NCBI GenBank assembly: GCA_015689745.1
Contig: WVSO01000005.1
Span: 1 to 35,000 of the forward strand
Length of the DNA stretch: 35,000 nucleotides
Reading direction: 5' to 3'
DNA from: Rhodobacterales bacterium HKCCSP123
GTDB taxonomy: Bacteria > Pseudomonadota > Alphaproteobacteria > Rhodobacterales > Rhodobacteraceae
The position numbers and the translations under genes were made by a program. Shown one piece after another: positions 17,698 to 27,256 of the stretch (positions are counted from its first letter, which is position 1; the number at the start of each line of letters is the position of its first letter). The notes beneath the pieces are model-generated. The model was given only the letters and a program-made list of their open reading frames with translations. It was not told the origin of the DNA and ran no database searches.

Positions 17698-18962
17698 CAC
17701 GCGCCGCCAGCCTCTCTTCGATCAACTGCACGCAATGCGGGGCGGGCCTGTCCGTTCTGGGCGGCGGGCGCGTGCGCAGCCATGTCTGCGGCTATTGCGG
17801 CGCGGTGCTGGACACCCAGGACAATTACAAGGTCCTGACCTCCATCGGCAAACGCGACCACCCGGATAGCCCGGTCAGGATCGGCATGACCCTGCCCGTC
17901 GACGGTGTCGGGTTCACCGTGATCGGAACGCTGGGCAAGGTCGAGAACTGGCAGGGGCAAAGCTGGCGCTGGGTCGAGCACCAGCTTTTTTCGCCCACCC
18001 ACGGTTACGCCTGGCTGACGTGGGAAAGCGGGCAATTCACCTTCTCCCGCAAGATCCGCGATTTCGACATGGGCCGTTGGGTCTCGGTCCTGGCGGTCGA
18101 AACGTCGGAAACCCCGCCAAGGTGCGAGTACCGGGGCGAAGGCTACCGCTACTACGAAACCTCGACCTCGGAGATCGAGTTCATGGAAGGGGAGTTCAAC
18201 TGGCTCCCCAGGATCGGTGAGACCTCAACCACGGTGGTTCTGCTCGGCCGCGACGCGATGCTTGGCCTGCGCCAGGGCGAGACCGAGCGCGAGGTCGAGC
18301 GCACGACGCTCCTGCCCCGCGACGAGACCGCCCGCGCCCTCGGGATCGAGGCGCTGCCGACCGCCTACGAACGCCACCCGCTGACCCCGTACCGCCCCCT
18401 CCCGGAAGAAGGGTTCCTGCGGCGCGCCCTCGCGCTTTCGGCGGCCCTGTCTTTTCTCCTTGCCTTCCTGCTCGGGGCGATCGGGGGTGCGCGGGTGCTC
18501 GACCGGCAGGACGTGGCGATCGGCGACACGCCCGTCAGCTTCGCCTTCGAGATCAGCAACACCCGGCAGATCGCCCGCCTTCGCTACGACACCGACGTGA
18601 GCAACGACTGGGTCGTGCTGGGCACGCGGATCATCGGCCCCGATGGCCTGCCGCTGGTCGAGGGGGCGCGGCTGGTCCAGTACTATTTCGGCCGTGACAG
18701 CGACGGGTCCTGGACCGAGGGCAGCCGGTCCACCGCCCTGCGTTTCCGCCCCGAAGACCAGGGGGTGCACCAGATCACCGTGCAGCGCCTCGAGGGCACC
18801 GGCGGTCGCCGCATGGGCGTGGAGATCACCGAGGGCAAGGCGACGTCGCTCTGGATGTTCGTCGCGGGCTTCGTCTTCCTGTTCGCCTGGGTCGCCGTCA
18901 CCGCGCGCCGCGCGCTGCACCAGCAGCGCCGCTTCTCGGGCGGCGACTGGCATGAGGAGTAG
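17694..18962 (+). CDS. DUF4178 membrane protein with N-terminal zinc ribbon
   Basis: A 422-residue protein. A zinc ribbon (C12-xx-C15, C32-xx-C35) leads into a DUF4178 domain (about 60-190; compare GFTVIGTLGKVENW and HGYAWLTWESGQFTFSRK). A membrane helix follows at about 245-264, then an extracytoplasmic beta-rich domain (about 275-380) and a second helix at 385-404 with a basic cytoplasmic tail. The zinc ribbon and DUF4178 part should face the cytoplasm. The start overlaps the stop of the first DUF4178 gene. Two DUF4178 copies in tandem, one soluble and one membrane-anchored, suggest they bind each other or a common ligand; this is inference. Confidence 0.88.
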   Translation: MTRAASLSSINCTQCGAGLSVLGGGRVRSHVCGYCGAVLDTQDNYKVLTSIGKRDHPDSPVRIGMTLPVDGVGFTVIGTLGKVENWQGQSWRWVEHQLFSPTHGYAWLTWESGQFTFSRKIRDFDMGRWVSVLAVETSETPPRCEYRGEGYRYYETSTSEIEFMEGEFNWLPRIGETSTTVVLLGRDAMLGLRQGETEREVERTTLLPRDETARALGIEALPTAYERHPLTPYRPLPEEGFLRRALALSAALSFLLAFLLGAIGGARVLDRQDVAIGDTPVSFAFEISNTRQIARLRYDTDVSNDWVVLGTRIIGPDGLPLVEGARLVQYYFGRDSDGSWTEGSRSTALRFRPEDQGVHQITVQRLEGTGGRRMGVEITEGKATSLWMFVAGFVFLFAWVAVTARRALHQQRRFSGGDWHEE

Positions 18963-18968
18963 CGCGCC

Positions 18969-19154
18969 ATGAGCCCCTTTCGCCTTGTGATCGTCGCCGG
19001 TTGCCTGCTGCTGATGTCGGGGGCCGGCTACATGTCGTGGTACGGCGTCGCACGGGAAAGCCGAGATCTTTCCGCCGCTGCCCCCTCGGCACGGATCGGC
19101 TCGGCCACCTCCGGCACCGGGGGCGGGTACGGATTTTTCGGACGTGTGAAATAA
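18969..19154 (+). CDS. 61-residue membrane-anchored peptide of the DUF4178 unit
   Basis: A small protein with one hydrophobic N-terminal segment (about residues 5-23, LVIVAGCLLLMSGAGYMSW), followed by a short polar tail rich in Ser, Ala and Gly that ends GGYGFFGRVK. It may be a signal anchor or a secreted peptide. It starts 6 bases after the DUF4178 membrane protein and ends 16 bases before the DUF350 gene, so it belongs to the operon. Its position recalls the DUF4247 gene of similar actinobacterial clusters, but I cannot show homology. No function is known. Confidence 0.72.
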   Translation: MSPFRLVIVAGCLLLMSGAGYMSWYGVARESRDLSAAAPSARIGSATSGTGGGYGFFGRVK

Positions 19155-19170
19155 CCTGAAAGGACATCCG

Positions 19171-19389
19171 ATGTTGCAAGGCATCATTCTCTACGAAGTC
19201 GTGTCGATGCTGTTCTACACCGCGCTCGGCATGGGCCTGATGTGGGTCTGCTGGAAGGTGATCGACATCGTCACCCCCTTCCCGATCATCAAGGAGATCG
19301 AGGAGGATCAGAACGTCGCCCTCGCCATCCTGATCGCGTCGATCTTCATCGCGATGGCGATCATCATCGCGGCCGTCGTCCTGTCTTGA
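19171..19389 (+). CDS. DUF350 family small membrane protein
   Basis: A 72-residue protein with two membrane helices (about 8-31 and 48-70) joined by a charged turn containing TPFPIIKEIEEDQNVALAI. That turn is the hallmark of DUF350 (YjfL family), which normally contains two such repeats; this is a single-repeat form that would probably oligomerise. The acidic EIEEDQN stretch lies between the helices. GAAAGG lies about 5 bases before the ATG. It overlaps or abuts the start of the SpeE-like gene. The molecular role of DUF350 is unknown; channel or scaffold roles have been suggested by its shape only. Confidence 0.88.
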   Translation: MLQGIILYEVVSMLFYTALGMGLMWVCWKVIDIVTPFPIIKEIEEDQNVALAILIASIFIAMAIIIAAVVLS

Positions 19390-20948
19390 GCCTTGCATCC
19401 GGGGCCGGGCGCGATCCGGGCGTGGCGCCCAAGGTCGCGTGGCTGCTGGCCGCGACCTTCGTGGTGGCGGTTGCGGGGCTGATCTACGAGCTGATCGCGG
19501 CCACGATCTCGAGCTACCTGCTGGGCGACTCGATCCGGCAATTCAGCTTCGTGATCGGCGTCTTCCTGACCGCGATGGGGGCGGGGGCCTACCTGTCGCG
19601 CTTCGTGGGCGATGCGCTGTCGGGCTTTGTCCGCGCGCAGCTTGCCCTCGGCGTCATCGGTGGCACGCTCGGCCCGCTGCTGTTCTTCAGCTACGCATGG
19701 TACGGGGCGGTGGGCCTGCCGCTCTACGGCGGTCTCATCGCGATCGGGGTGCTCTCGGGGATGGAAATCCCCCTCATCAGCCGCGTGATGAAGGAGATCG
19801 GCGCGGCCGAGTTCCGGTTCGAGAACGTGTTGACAGCCGATTACATCGGCGCGCTCGCCGCTTCGCTGGCCTTCCCGCTACTTATCATCCCGAACCTGTC
19901 TCTGATGGCCGCCTCGCTCGCCTTCGGCCTTCTGAACCTGCTGGTCGCGGGCTTTTCGATCTGGCTCTTCCGCGATCGGCTGCCCGCTTTCTACTGGGCC
20001 CCCTGGGCGGGGTTCACGCTCGCCGCGCTGGTGGCGCTGATCGGGGCCGAGCGACTGGTCTCGGTCGTCGATACGCGGCTCTTCCAGGACGAGGTCATCC
20101 TGTCGGAAACCACGCCCTACCAGTCCATCGTCGTGACCCGCTTCGACGAACGCGTGCGCCTGTTTCTCGATCACTCGATCCAGTTCGACAGCCTCGACGA
20201 GCACCGTTACCACGAGGCGCTGGTCCACCCCGCCATGGGCCTTGCGCCACGACGCGCCTCGGTTCTCGTGCTGGGGGGCGGCGATGGGATGGCCGTGCGC
20301 GAGGTGTTGCGCCACGAAGGCGTCGAACGGGTCCGGCTGGTCGATCTGGACCCGCGTGTGACCGAGCTGTTCTCGACCCGCCCCGATCTGACGGCGCTGA
20401 ACGGGGGCGCCTTGAACGATCCGCGGGTCGAGATCGTCAACGCCGATGCCTGGGCCTTCCTTGCCGAGGATGAGACGCTTTACGACGTGATCATCGCCGA
20501 CCTGCCCGACCCGAAATCCATCGCGCTTTCGAAGCTCTATTCCATCGAGTTCTATGCCATGATGGCCGAGCGCCTGACCGGCGCGGGGATCTTCGTGACG
20601 CAGGCCGGCTCGCCCACCTTCTCGCCCGGCGCGTTCTGGACCGTCGAGGCGACCCTGGCGGCCACCCGCAATCCGCAGGCACCCGACGGCGCGATGGGCA
20701 CGCTGCCCTACCATGTCTATGTTCCCAGTTTCGGCGACTGGGGCTTCGTTCTCGCCGCGCCGCTCCTGCCCGATCCGGACCGTGACCCCGTGATGCCCGG
20801 GGGACTGCGCCACCTGTCGCCCGAGGTCTGGCGCGCGGCGCAGGCCTTTGGAGCCGACCAGGGGCCGCGCGAAGTCGAGGTGAACTCGATCCAGGGGCAT
20901 GCGCTTGTCGCCGAATACCAGCGCGGCTGGGACTACTGGTTCCGCTGA
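19386..20948 (+). CDS. Membrane-anchored spermidine synthase-like protein
   Basis: About 520 residues. The N-terminal 225 residues form around seven membrane helices. The C-terminal part (about 230-520) is an aminopropyltransferase/methyltransferase domain: LDHSIQFDSLDEHRYHEALVHP (about 262-282), nucleotide loop GGGDG (297-301), acidic VDLDP (D320, D322) and IIADLPDP with the putative catalytic D372. These match spermidine synthase, which uses decarboxylated SAM. No speD is seen nearby, so the real substrate is open. A TTG at 19386 overlaps the DUF350 stop (TTGA); GTG 19422 is an alternative start and neither has a good ribosome site. Last gene of the DUF4178/DUF350 unit. Confidence 0.9.
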   Translation: MSLASGAGRDPGVAPKVAWLLAATFVVAVAGLIYELIAATISSYLLGDSIRQFSFVIGVFLTAMGAGAYLSRFVGDALSGFVRAQLALGVIGGTLGPLLFFSYAWYGAVGLPLYGGLIAIGVLSGMEIPLISRVMKEIGAAEFRFENVLTADYIGALAASLAFPLLIIPNLSLMAASLAFGLLNLLVAGFSIWLFRDRLPAFYWAPWAGFTLAALVALIGAERLVSVVDTRLFQDEVILSETTPYQSIVVTRFDERVRLFLDHSIQFDSLDEHRYHEALVHPAMGLAPRRASVLVLGGGDGMAVREVLRHEGVERVRLVDLDPRVTELFSTRPDLTALNGGALNDPRVEIVNADAWAFLAEDETLYDVIIADLPDPKSIALSKLYSIEFYAMMAERLTGAGIFVTQAGSPTFSPGAFWTVEATLAATRNPQAPDGAMGTLPYHVYVPSFGDWGFVLAAPLLPDPDRDPVMPGGLRHLSPEVWRAAQAFGADQGPREVEVNSIQGHALVAEYQRGWDYWFR

Positions 20949-20964
20949 GGGGTGTTCACCCCTC
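20947..20964. terminator. Palindrome between convergent genes
   Basis: GAGGGGTG (20947-20954), two T, then CACCCCTC (20957-20964) form an almost continuous palindrome. It overlaps the stop codons of the SpeE-like gene (plus) and the hypothetical gene (minus). No T-run follows, so terminator activity in either direction is only likely, not certain. Confidence 0.45.
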
Positions 20965-21570
20965 CCGCCCGGGTGTCCAGGCCTGCCCTTCGACGGTGAC
21001 GGCCAATGTGGCGCCCGCCACGACATCCACCTGCCGCACGCCCGAAAGGGGGGCTTGGCCCGTCGCCATGCCATGCCGCGCAACGGCGGTCTTCAGGGCG
21101 TGGTCGGTGAAGTAGGGGCGCAGCGCCTCAAGATCGAGCGCCGCGCGGTGAATGGCGACAGTGCATCGGTGCGTCTCCGGGCCTTCTGCAAGGGCGGTGA
21201 CATCAGTGCGGTGCTCGTCCTCGATCAGGTCGTCCGGGTGCGGTGCCTGCGGCGTCACCAACACGGCAGCCTCGGACAGCGCGCTGCGCGCTGCCTTTAT
21301 CCGGTCCTCAAGGGGGGCGAACCAGCCCCGGATTTCATCCATGCGGCGGCCCAGGGGCCGCGTCAGCACGAGGCGGCGGGCGGCCACCTCCTGCCCGAGT
21401 CGTGCGAGATGGGCCAGCGCGCCTGCCGCCTGCGCCGCCGTCATTGCGGGGTCGCGCGCCAGCTCCTCGGCGCGGTCGCACCATGCGGCGGTCTTGCGAT
21501 CAAGCGACGCCGTTTCCCGCAGGCGGTCGGGCAGGGGCGGCATGGGGCTGTGGCTCAGGTCGTTCGGCAT
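20956..21570 (-). CDS. Hypothetical protein with a phage-like C-terminal segment
   Basis: A 204-residue, mostly helical soluble protein. Residues about 35-105 are Ala/Arg/Glu-rich helices, possibly a coiled coil. The C-terminal stretch DLEALRPYFTDHALKTAVARHGMATGQAPLSGVR resembles a segment I associate with small proteins of alphaproteobacterial prophages (pattern L-x-x-Y-x-T-x-x-A-L-x-x-A-V...G). No other phage gene is visible, so it may be a single captured gene. It is convergent with the SpeE-like gene. I do not know its function. Confidence 0.65.
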   Translation of the reverse strand: MPNDLSHSPMPPLPDRLRETASLDRKTAAWCDRAEELARDPAMTAAQAAGALAHLARLGQEVAARRLVLTRPLGRRMDEIRGWFAPLEDRIKAARSALSEAAVLVTPQAPHPDDLIEDEHRTDVTALAEGPETHRCTVAIHRAALDLEALRPYFTDHALKTAVARHGMATGQAPLSGVRQVDVVAGATLAVTVEGQAWTPGREG

Positions 21571-21613
21571 GACCGCCAGACTGCCCCGAGTCGGTTAACA
21601 CCGCCCGAACGGG

Positions 21614-22264
21614 TTACCCGTTCAGCACCTGCCGCATGGCCGACACGCCCGCCTCGGTGACACCGTGCCCTGCGCCGGGCGCGATGTGCAGCCCGACCTC
21701 GGCGCCGAGCGTGCGGAACGCCTCGGCGCTGTCCCGTGCGCGCTTCAGCGGGATATGCGGGTCCTGCTCATGCACGGTGATCGTGACCGGCAGGCCGGCC
21801 AGGTCGGTGTCGTAGTTCAGCCGCTTCGCGGTGAAGCCGTAGAGCGCCGGGTCCGGCCCGCCCATGGCGTCGGAGGTGCCGACCAGCCCCGCCGACAGGC
21901 CGAAGACGGCAGCCAGCCCGCCCTTCCGCGCGGCATATTCCAACGCAAGGCAGCCGCCCTGGCTGAAGCCCGCCAGCGCGATGCGGTCGCGGCTCAGCCC
22001 CTCGCCCTCCAGTGCGGCGATGGCGCTGTCGATGGCGGCGATGCCAGCCGCGACATGCGGGGCCATGCCGCCCATCGGCGCAAGGAAGGACGTCGGCCAC
22101 CAGCTCCGACCCGGCGCCTCTGGCGCGATCATGGCGATGTCGGGCAGGCCGAGCGCAGCACCGAGGCCGAGGATATCCTCGGCCCCCGCGCCACGCCCGT
22201 GCACGAGTACAAGGCCCATCCGGGCCGTACCGCCCGAGACCCCCGCACGCACCAGCCGGGTCAT
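21614..22264 (-). CDS. Alpha/beta hydrolase, phospholipase/carboxylesterase family (MhqD-like)
   Basis: A 216-residue cytoplasmic hydrolase. It has the [15 protein letters not shown] oxyanion block near residue 16, the nucleophile elbow GFSQGG with the catalytic Ser at about residue 114, HEQDPHIPL with the acid at about residue 166, and GAGHGV with the catalytic His near 200. Its ATG overlaps the stop of the upstream VOC dioxygenase gene (ATGA), so the two are translationally coupled. The same pair of families is found as MhqD and MhqO in the quinone-responsive genes of Bacillus, which suggests a shared role in detoxifying quinone-like or aromatic compounds. The substrate is inferred, not shown. 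Confidence 0.9.
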   Translation of the reverse strand: MTRLVRAGVSGGTARMGLVLVHGRGAGAEDILGLGAALGLPDIAMIAPEAPGRSWWPTSFLAPMGGMAPHVAAGIAAIDSAIAALEGEGLSRDRIALAGFSQGGCLALEYAARKGGLAAVFGLSAGLVGTSDAMGGPDPALYGFTAKRLNYDTDLAGLPVTITVHEQDPHIPLKRARDSAEAFRTLGAEVGLHIAPGAGHGVTEAGVSAMRQVLNG

Positions 22265-23181
22265 GCGGGCACCTTCAGGGGCGGCAGCACCTGCTCGATC
22301 CGGGCGCGGTGGGGCTCGTACCGCGCAGGCAGCTTCAGCGCTTCGCCCAGGTGCGCGGCGTCTTCGTCCACGGCGAAGCCCGGCGGATCGGTCGCGATCT
22401 CGAAAAGCACCCCGCCCGGTTCGCGGAAGTAGATCGCGTTGAAATACTGCCGGTCGATCACGGGCGTCGTGGGATGACCGACTTGCGCCAGCCGGTCCTG
22501 CCACTCGCGCTGCACCTCGTCCGTCTCTGCGCGAAAGGCGACATGGTGGATCGTGCCCGCGCCCTGACGGCCGATCGACGGGGCGTCCGATCGCATCAGG
22601 TCGATCACCGCCCCGCGCGCCGTGCCGGGCGCGGCGAGGCGCAGGCGCTCGACCCCCTCTACGGTCTCATGCCCGGCTTCGGCATAGCCGAAGACCTCGG
22701 TCAAAAGCCGTGCCGTCGGGGCAAGGTCGCGTTCCCAGAGCGTGACGGAATGGAACCCGTCCAGCGGGTCCGCACTGTCGCGGTCCGTTTCGATCAGTTC
22801 CACCGGCGCGCCGTCCGGATCGCGCAGGGTGATGACGCGGGATCCGAAACGCTCCGTCGGGCCGTCGAAGTCGATCGCCCGTTCGGCAAGCCGCTCCATC
22901 CATCCGTAGAAGCCGTCTTTCGGGACGGCATAGGCATAGGCGGACGCCATGCCGGGGCCGGCCCGGCCGGGGCCCGCATCGGCAAAGGGGAAGAACGTCA
23001 GGATCGTGCCGGGGCTGCCAGCCTCGTCGCCGTAGTACAGGTGATAGGTGCCGGGATCGTCGAAGTTCACGGTCTTCTTCACGAGCCGCTGGCGAAGCGT
23101 TCCGGTATAGAAATCGACATTCGCCTGAGGCGGCCCTGAGATCGCGGTGACATGGTGCAGGCCCGGAATGGTGCGGGGCAT
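22261..23181 (-). CDS. VOC-family ring-cleaving dioxygenase (MhqO/LinE-like)
   Basis: A 306-residue protein of two vicinal-oxygen-chelate modules. The first begins GLHHVTAISG (metal-binding His at residue 9 or 10) and ends with VELIETD. The second begins with GFHSVTLWERD, contains IHHVAFRA and ends in GGVLFEIATDPPG, whose Glu is a metal ligand position. The arrangement matches hydroquinone-type extradiol dioxygenases. The start at 23181 uses the AAAGGA site 9 bases upstream; an ATG at 23199 would place that site inside the gene. Coupled to the alpha/beta hydrolase downstream. Confidence 0.9.
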   Translation of the reverse strand: MPRTIPGLHHVTAISGPPQANVDFYTGTLRQRLVKKTVNFDDPGTYHLYYGDEAGSPGTILTFFPFADAGPGRAGPGMASAYAYAVPKDGFYGWMERLAERAIDFDGPTERFGSRVITLRDPDGAPVELIETDRDSADPLDGFHSVTLWERDLAPTARLLTEVFGYAEAGHETVEGVERLRLAAPGTARGAVIDLMRSDAPSIGRQGAGTIHHVAFRAETDEVQREWQDRLAQVGHPTTPVIDRQYFNAIYFREPGGVLFEIATDPPGFAVDEDAAHLGEALKLPARYEPHRARIEQVLPPLKVPA

Positions 23182-23308
23182 GGTTCTGTTTCCTTTCATC
23201 GTGGGCTCGGGCCGGCGGGCCCTGTGTCGGAGCAGAAGATGGCGCTGAACAGGCGCAGCACAAATGCACATCGGCACAGAGAAACTGTGCATGGATGCAA
23301 AAGGCAGG

Positions 23309-23749
23309 TCAGGCCGTGGGTGTGAGCTCGCAGGCCGCGAATTCGGCGACCTCCGGTGCAGCGCCGTCCAGCGCGAAGGAGAGGGCGACCGGCCCGGAGA
23401 ACATTGTCGCGTAGTCATTCTGCGAAAGCCCGCTCAGCACGTTTCCGAAGCCGCGGTCGGCCACGGTCAGCGCGCGACCGTCCCCGGACAGGACGTGCCG
23501 GTCGGTCTGGATCGTCAGTTCTTCCCCGCCAGTGAAGACAATGCCGAACCCCGGTGCGTCGGGCCAAGGTTCCGACCGCGTCACGGTGATCGTGTAGAGC
23601 GGGCCCGCGGGGTCGTATGTCAGCCGGACCTCGCCCTGGATCGGGTCGATATGCGTCAGTGTGCATATCGCACCTTCGCGACCAGCCTCCCATGCGCTGG
23701 CGGGCGTGGCGGCAAGGACGAGGCAAATGGATCGAAGAAGATGGGCCAT
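23309..23749 (-). CDS. Secreted hypothetical protein
   Basis: A 146-residue protein with a Sec signal peptide (residues 1-19, MAHLLRSICLVLAATPASA) and a beta-rich mature part. Two cysteines, in AICTLTH and in AACELT near the C-terminus, could form one disulphide. I recognise no family. It is divergent from the rhodanese-like gene (about 197 bases between starts) and its stop lies 127 bases upstream of the VOC dioxygenase start, so it is probably transcribed alone or at the head of that unit. Confidence 0.72.
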   Translation of the reverse strand: MAHLLRSICLVLAATPASAWEAGREGAICTLTHIDPIQGEVRLTYDPAGPLYTITVTRSEPWPDAPGFGIVFTGGEELTIQTDRHVLSGDGRALTVADRGFGNVLSGLSQNDYATMFSGPVALSFALDGAAPEVAEFAACELTPTA

Positions 23750-23946
23750 GCCGTGCAGGTAGCGCCGGATTCAGCCCGGGAAAGAGGCGCGTCCCCCTGA
23801 AGGGACGGGGACGGGCCGCACAGGACGCGGTCGTGCTGCGCCCCGCGCCGCTCGGCCTTGCCGGGCCGACTGCGACCAACGGCATGTTGACCGGATCTGC
23901 CGCCTTGGGAAACCCTTCGGACAGAAAGAGACTCAGGGAGGTTTCC

Positions 23947-24549
23947 ATGCGGAAGATGGCTTTGGCGATGGCGCTGGCCGCGCTGCCCGGCGTTGCGTTG
24001 GCGGACGAGGTGGGTCTGACCCCCGACATGATGTCGGCGACGGTCGAGACGCCCTCTGGCCCGGTCGAGATCATGCGCAACCAGGACACCGGGAACCGGC
24101 TCGAGGGCGACTGGACCCTCACGTCGCGCCCCTGTCCGAATTTCTGCATCCAGCCGATGATCCCCGCCGAGGGGGTGACGCCTGTGGGCGAGCTCGAGGT
24201 GATCGCGGCGCTTCAGGACCCGAACACGGTCGTGATCGACGGTCGAATCCGCCCCGAGTTCGAGGCGGGCACGATCCCCGGCGCGGTTTCGGTGCCCTAC
24301 ACCGAGGCCGCCGACCGGCTGGGCGAGCTGGGCTGCGCGCCCGATTTCGACGGCTGGATCTGCGAGGGCGAGGGCGTGGCGCGGGTCGTTCTGTTCTGCA
24401 ACGGCCCGTGGTGCGGCCAGTCCCCGACCGCGGCGCGGCGGATGATCGAGGCGGGCTTCCCGGCCGGGAACATCAGCTACTATCGCGGGGGGATGCAGAT
24501 GTGGCAGATGCTGGGCCTGACCGTGGTGCCAGGTGGCGCGGGGGGGTGA
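23947..24549 (+). CDS. Periplasmic rhodanese-like protein
   Basis: A 200-residue exported protein. A signal peptide covers residues 1-19, cleaved after ALA. A CPNFC motif lies at 63-67 in the linker. A rhodanese domain follows: VVIDGRIRPEFEAGTIPGAVSVPY at about 95-118 and the putative active loop FCNGPWCGQSP at 150-160. C151 is in the rhodanese nucleophile position and C156 is an extra cysteine within the loop. A strong GGGAGG site is 5 bases before the ATG. It may act in sulfur transfer or thiol redox chemistry in the periplasm; the substrate is unknown. A small hairpin and a REP-like element follow. Confidence 0.88.
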   Translation: MRKMALAMALAALPGVALADEVGLTPDMMSATVETPSGPVEIMRNQDTGNRLEGDWTLTSRPCPNFCIQPMIPAEGVTPVGELEVIAALQDPNTVVIDGRIRPEFEAGTIPGAVSVPYTEAADRLGELGCAPDFDGWICEGEGVARVVLFCNGPWCGQSPTAARRMIEAGFPAGNISYYRGGMQMWQMLGLTVVPGGAGG

Positions 24550-24574
24550 CCCACGCTGCGGGGCCCGTACGAGG

Positions 24575-24596
24575 GGTGACGGTGCGGAGCGTCACC
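24575..24596 (+). terminator. Hairpin downstream of the rhodanese-like gene
   Basis: GGTGACG (24575-24581) and CGTCACC (24590-24596) make a 7-bp stem with an 8-base loop, 26 bases after the stop. Only TTCC follows, so it is at best a weak terminator. Confidence 0.35.
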
Positions 24597-24600
24597 TTCC

Positions 24601-24654
24601 GTAGGGCGGGCAATTCTGCCCACGGCTTCGGCATGGCGGGCAGGATTGCCCGCC

Positions 24655-24658
<4 letters not shown>
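24601..24658. repeat. REP-like extragenic palindrome overlapping the uvrB stop codon
   Basis: GTAGGGCGGGCAAT (24601-24614) and its perfect complement (24645-24658) flank a 30-base centre. The pairing extends inward with one G:U-type mismatch and a further CTGCCC/GGGCAG match. Each arm also has an internal GGGCA...TGCCC palindrome, giving a branched potential structure. This architecture is that of a repetitive extragenic palindrome. The uvrB stop (TAG, plus-strand 24655-24657) lies inside the right arm. Confidence 0.7.
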
Positions 24659-26847
<2,189 letters not shown>

Positions 26848-27256
26848 GGCCGGCCTCCGTCTCCCCTAATTGACCCTGTTTCAAAGGGGTTCAACCCCCC
26901 TGCGCCCGACCTGCTGCCAAGGGATGTCAGCATTCCCGAAAAGGTTAACGATGCCCTTCGAAAACCGTGCCAATTTTCACAACTTTAAGGAGAAGATTTC
27001 GTTGCAATATCCGGCATGGTTGCCCTAATGTGATGGTGCAAGCAGCAGATGTGGTTGCCGGTCGGGTCCGAACCACCCACCCACCCCTCGCTCCCTCGGA
27101 GCCGGTCGGCAACCCTCTCCTGCCTTTCCCTTTCATGGATGCTGTCTCAGGGACGCGGCCCGTTCGGCCACGGTCAGATGGCGTGTGAAATTGGCGCATT
27201 GCGCGAGCGCCTCGCTTTGCCGATACAGGGCCGAAGACCAGACGAGGGGTTCCGCG
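26848..27256. other. Divergent intergenic region between uvrB and the complex I subunit gene
   Basis: About 410 bases without a supportable protein gene. It holds the LexA-like box (26878-26892) and an 8-bp inverted repeat GGTTGCCG/CGGCAACC (27053-27060, 27107-27114). It also has a possible weak plus-strand promoter for the complex I subunit gene, TTGCGC (27199-27204) with GATACA (27222-27227) at 17-base spacing. An AAGGAG (26989-26994) is followed 9 bases later by a TTG opening an 8-codon frame that ends at 27026-27028; this could be chance. Longer frames on both strands look like noise. Confidence 0.4.
26878..26892 (-). promoter_or_regulatory. Candidate LexA (SOS) box upstream of uvrB
   Basis: GTTT-N7-GTTC matches 7 of 8 defined bases of the alphaproteobacterial LexA box GTTC-N7-GTTC. 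It lies 31 bases before the uvrB start. It partly overlaps a GGGGTT-C-AACCCC palindrome (26886-26898). One mismatch in a short motif means chance occurrence is not excluded. Confidence 0.3.

Noticed and set aside
27071-27087. Short CCCA repeat run as a CRISPR or tandem-repeat array
   Set aside because: It is only a few 4-base units with no spacers; a simple low-complexity tract.
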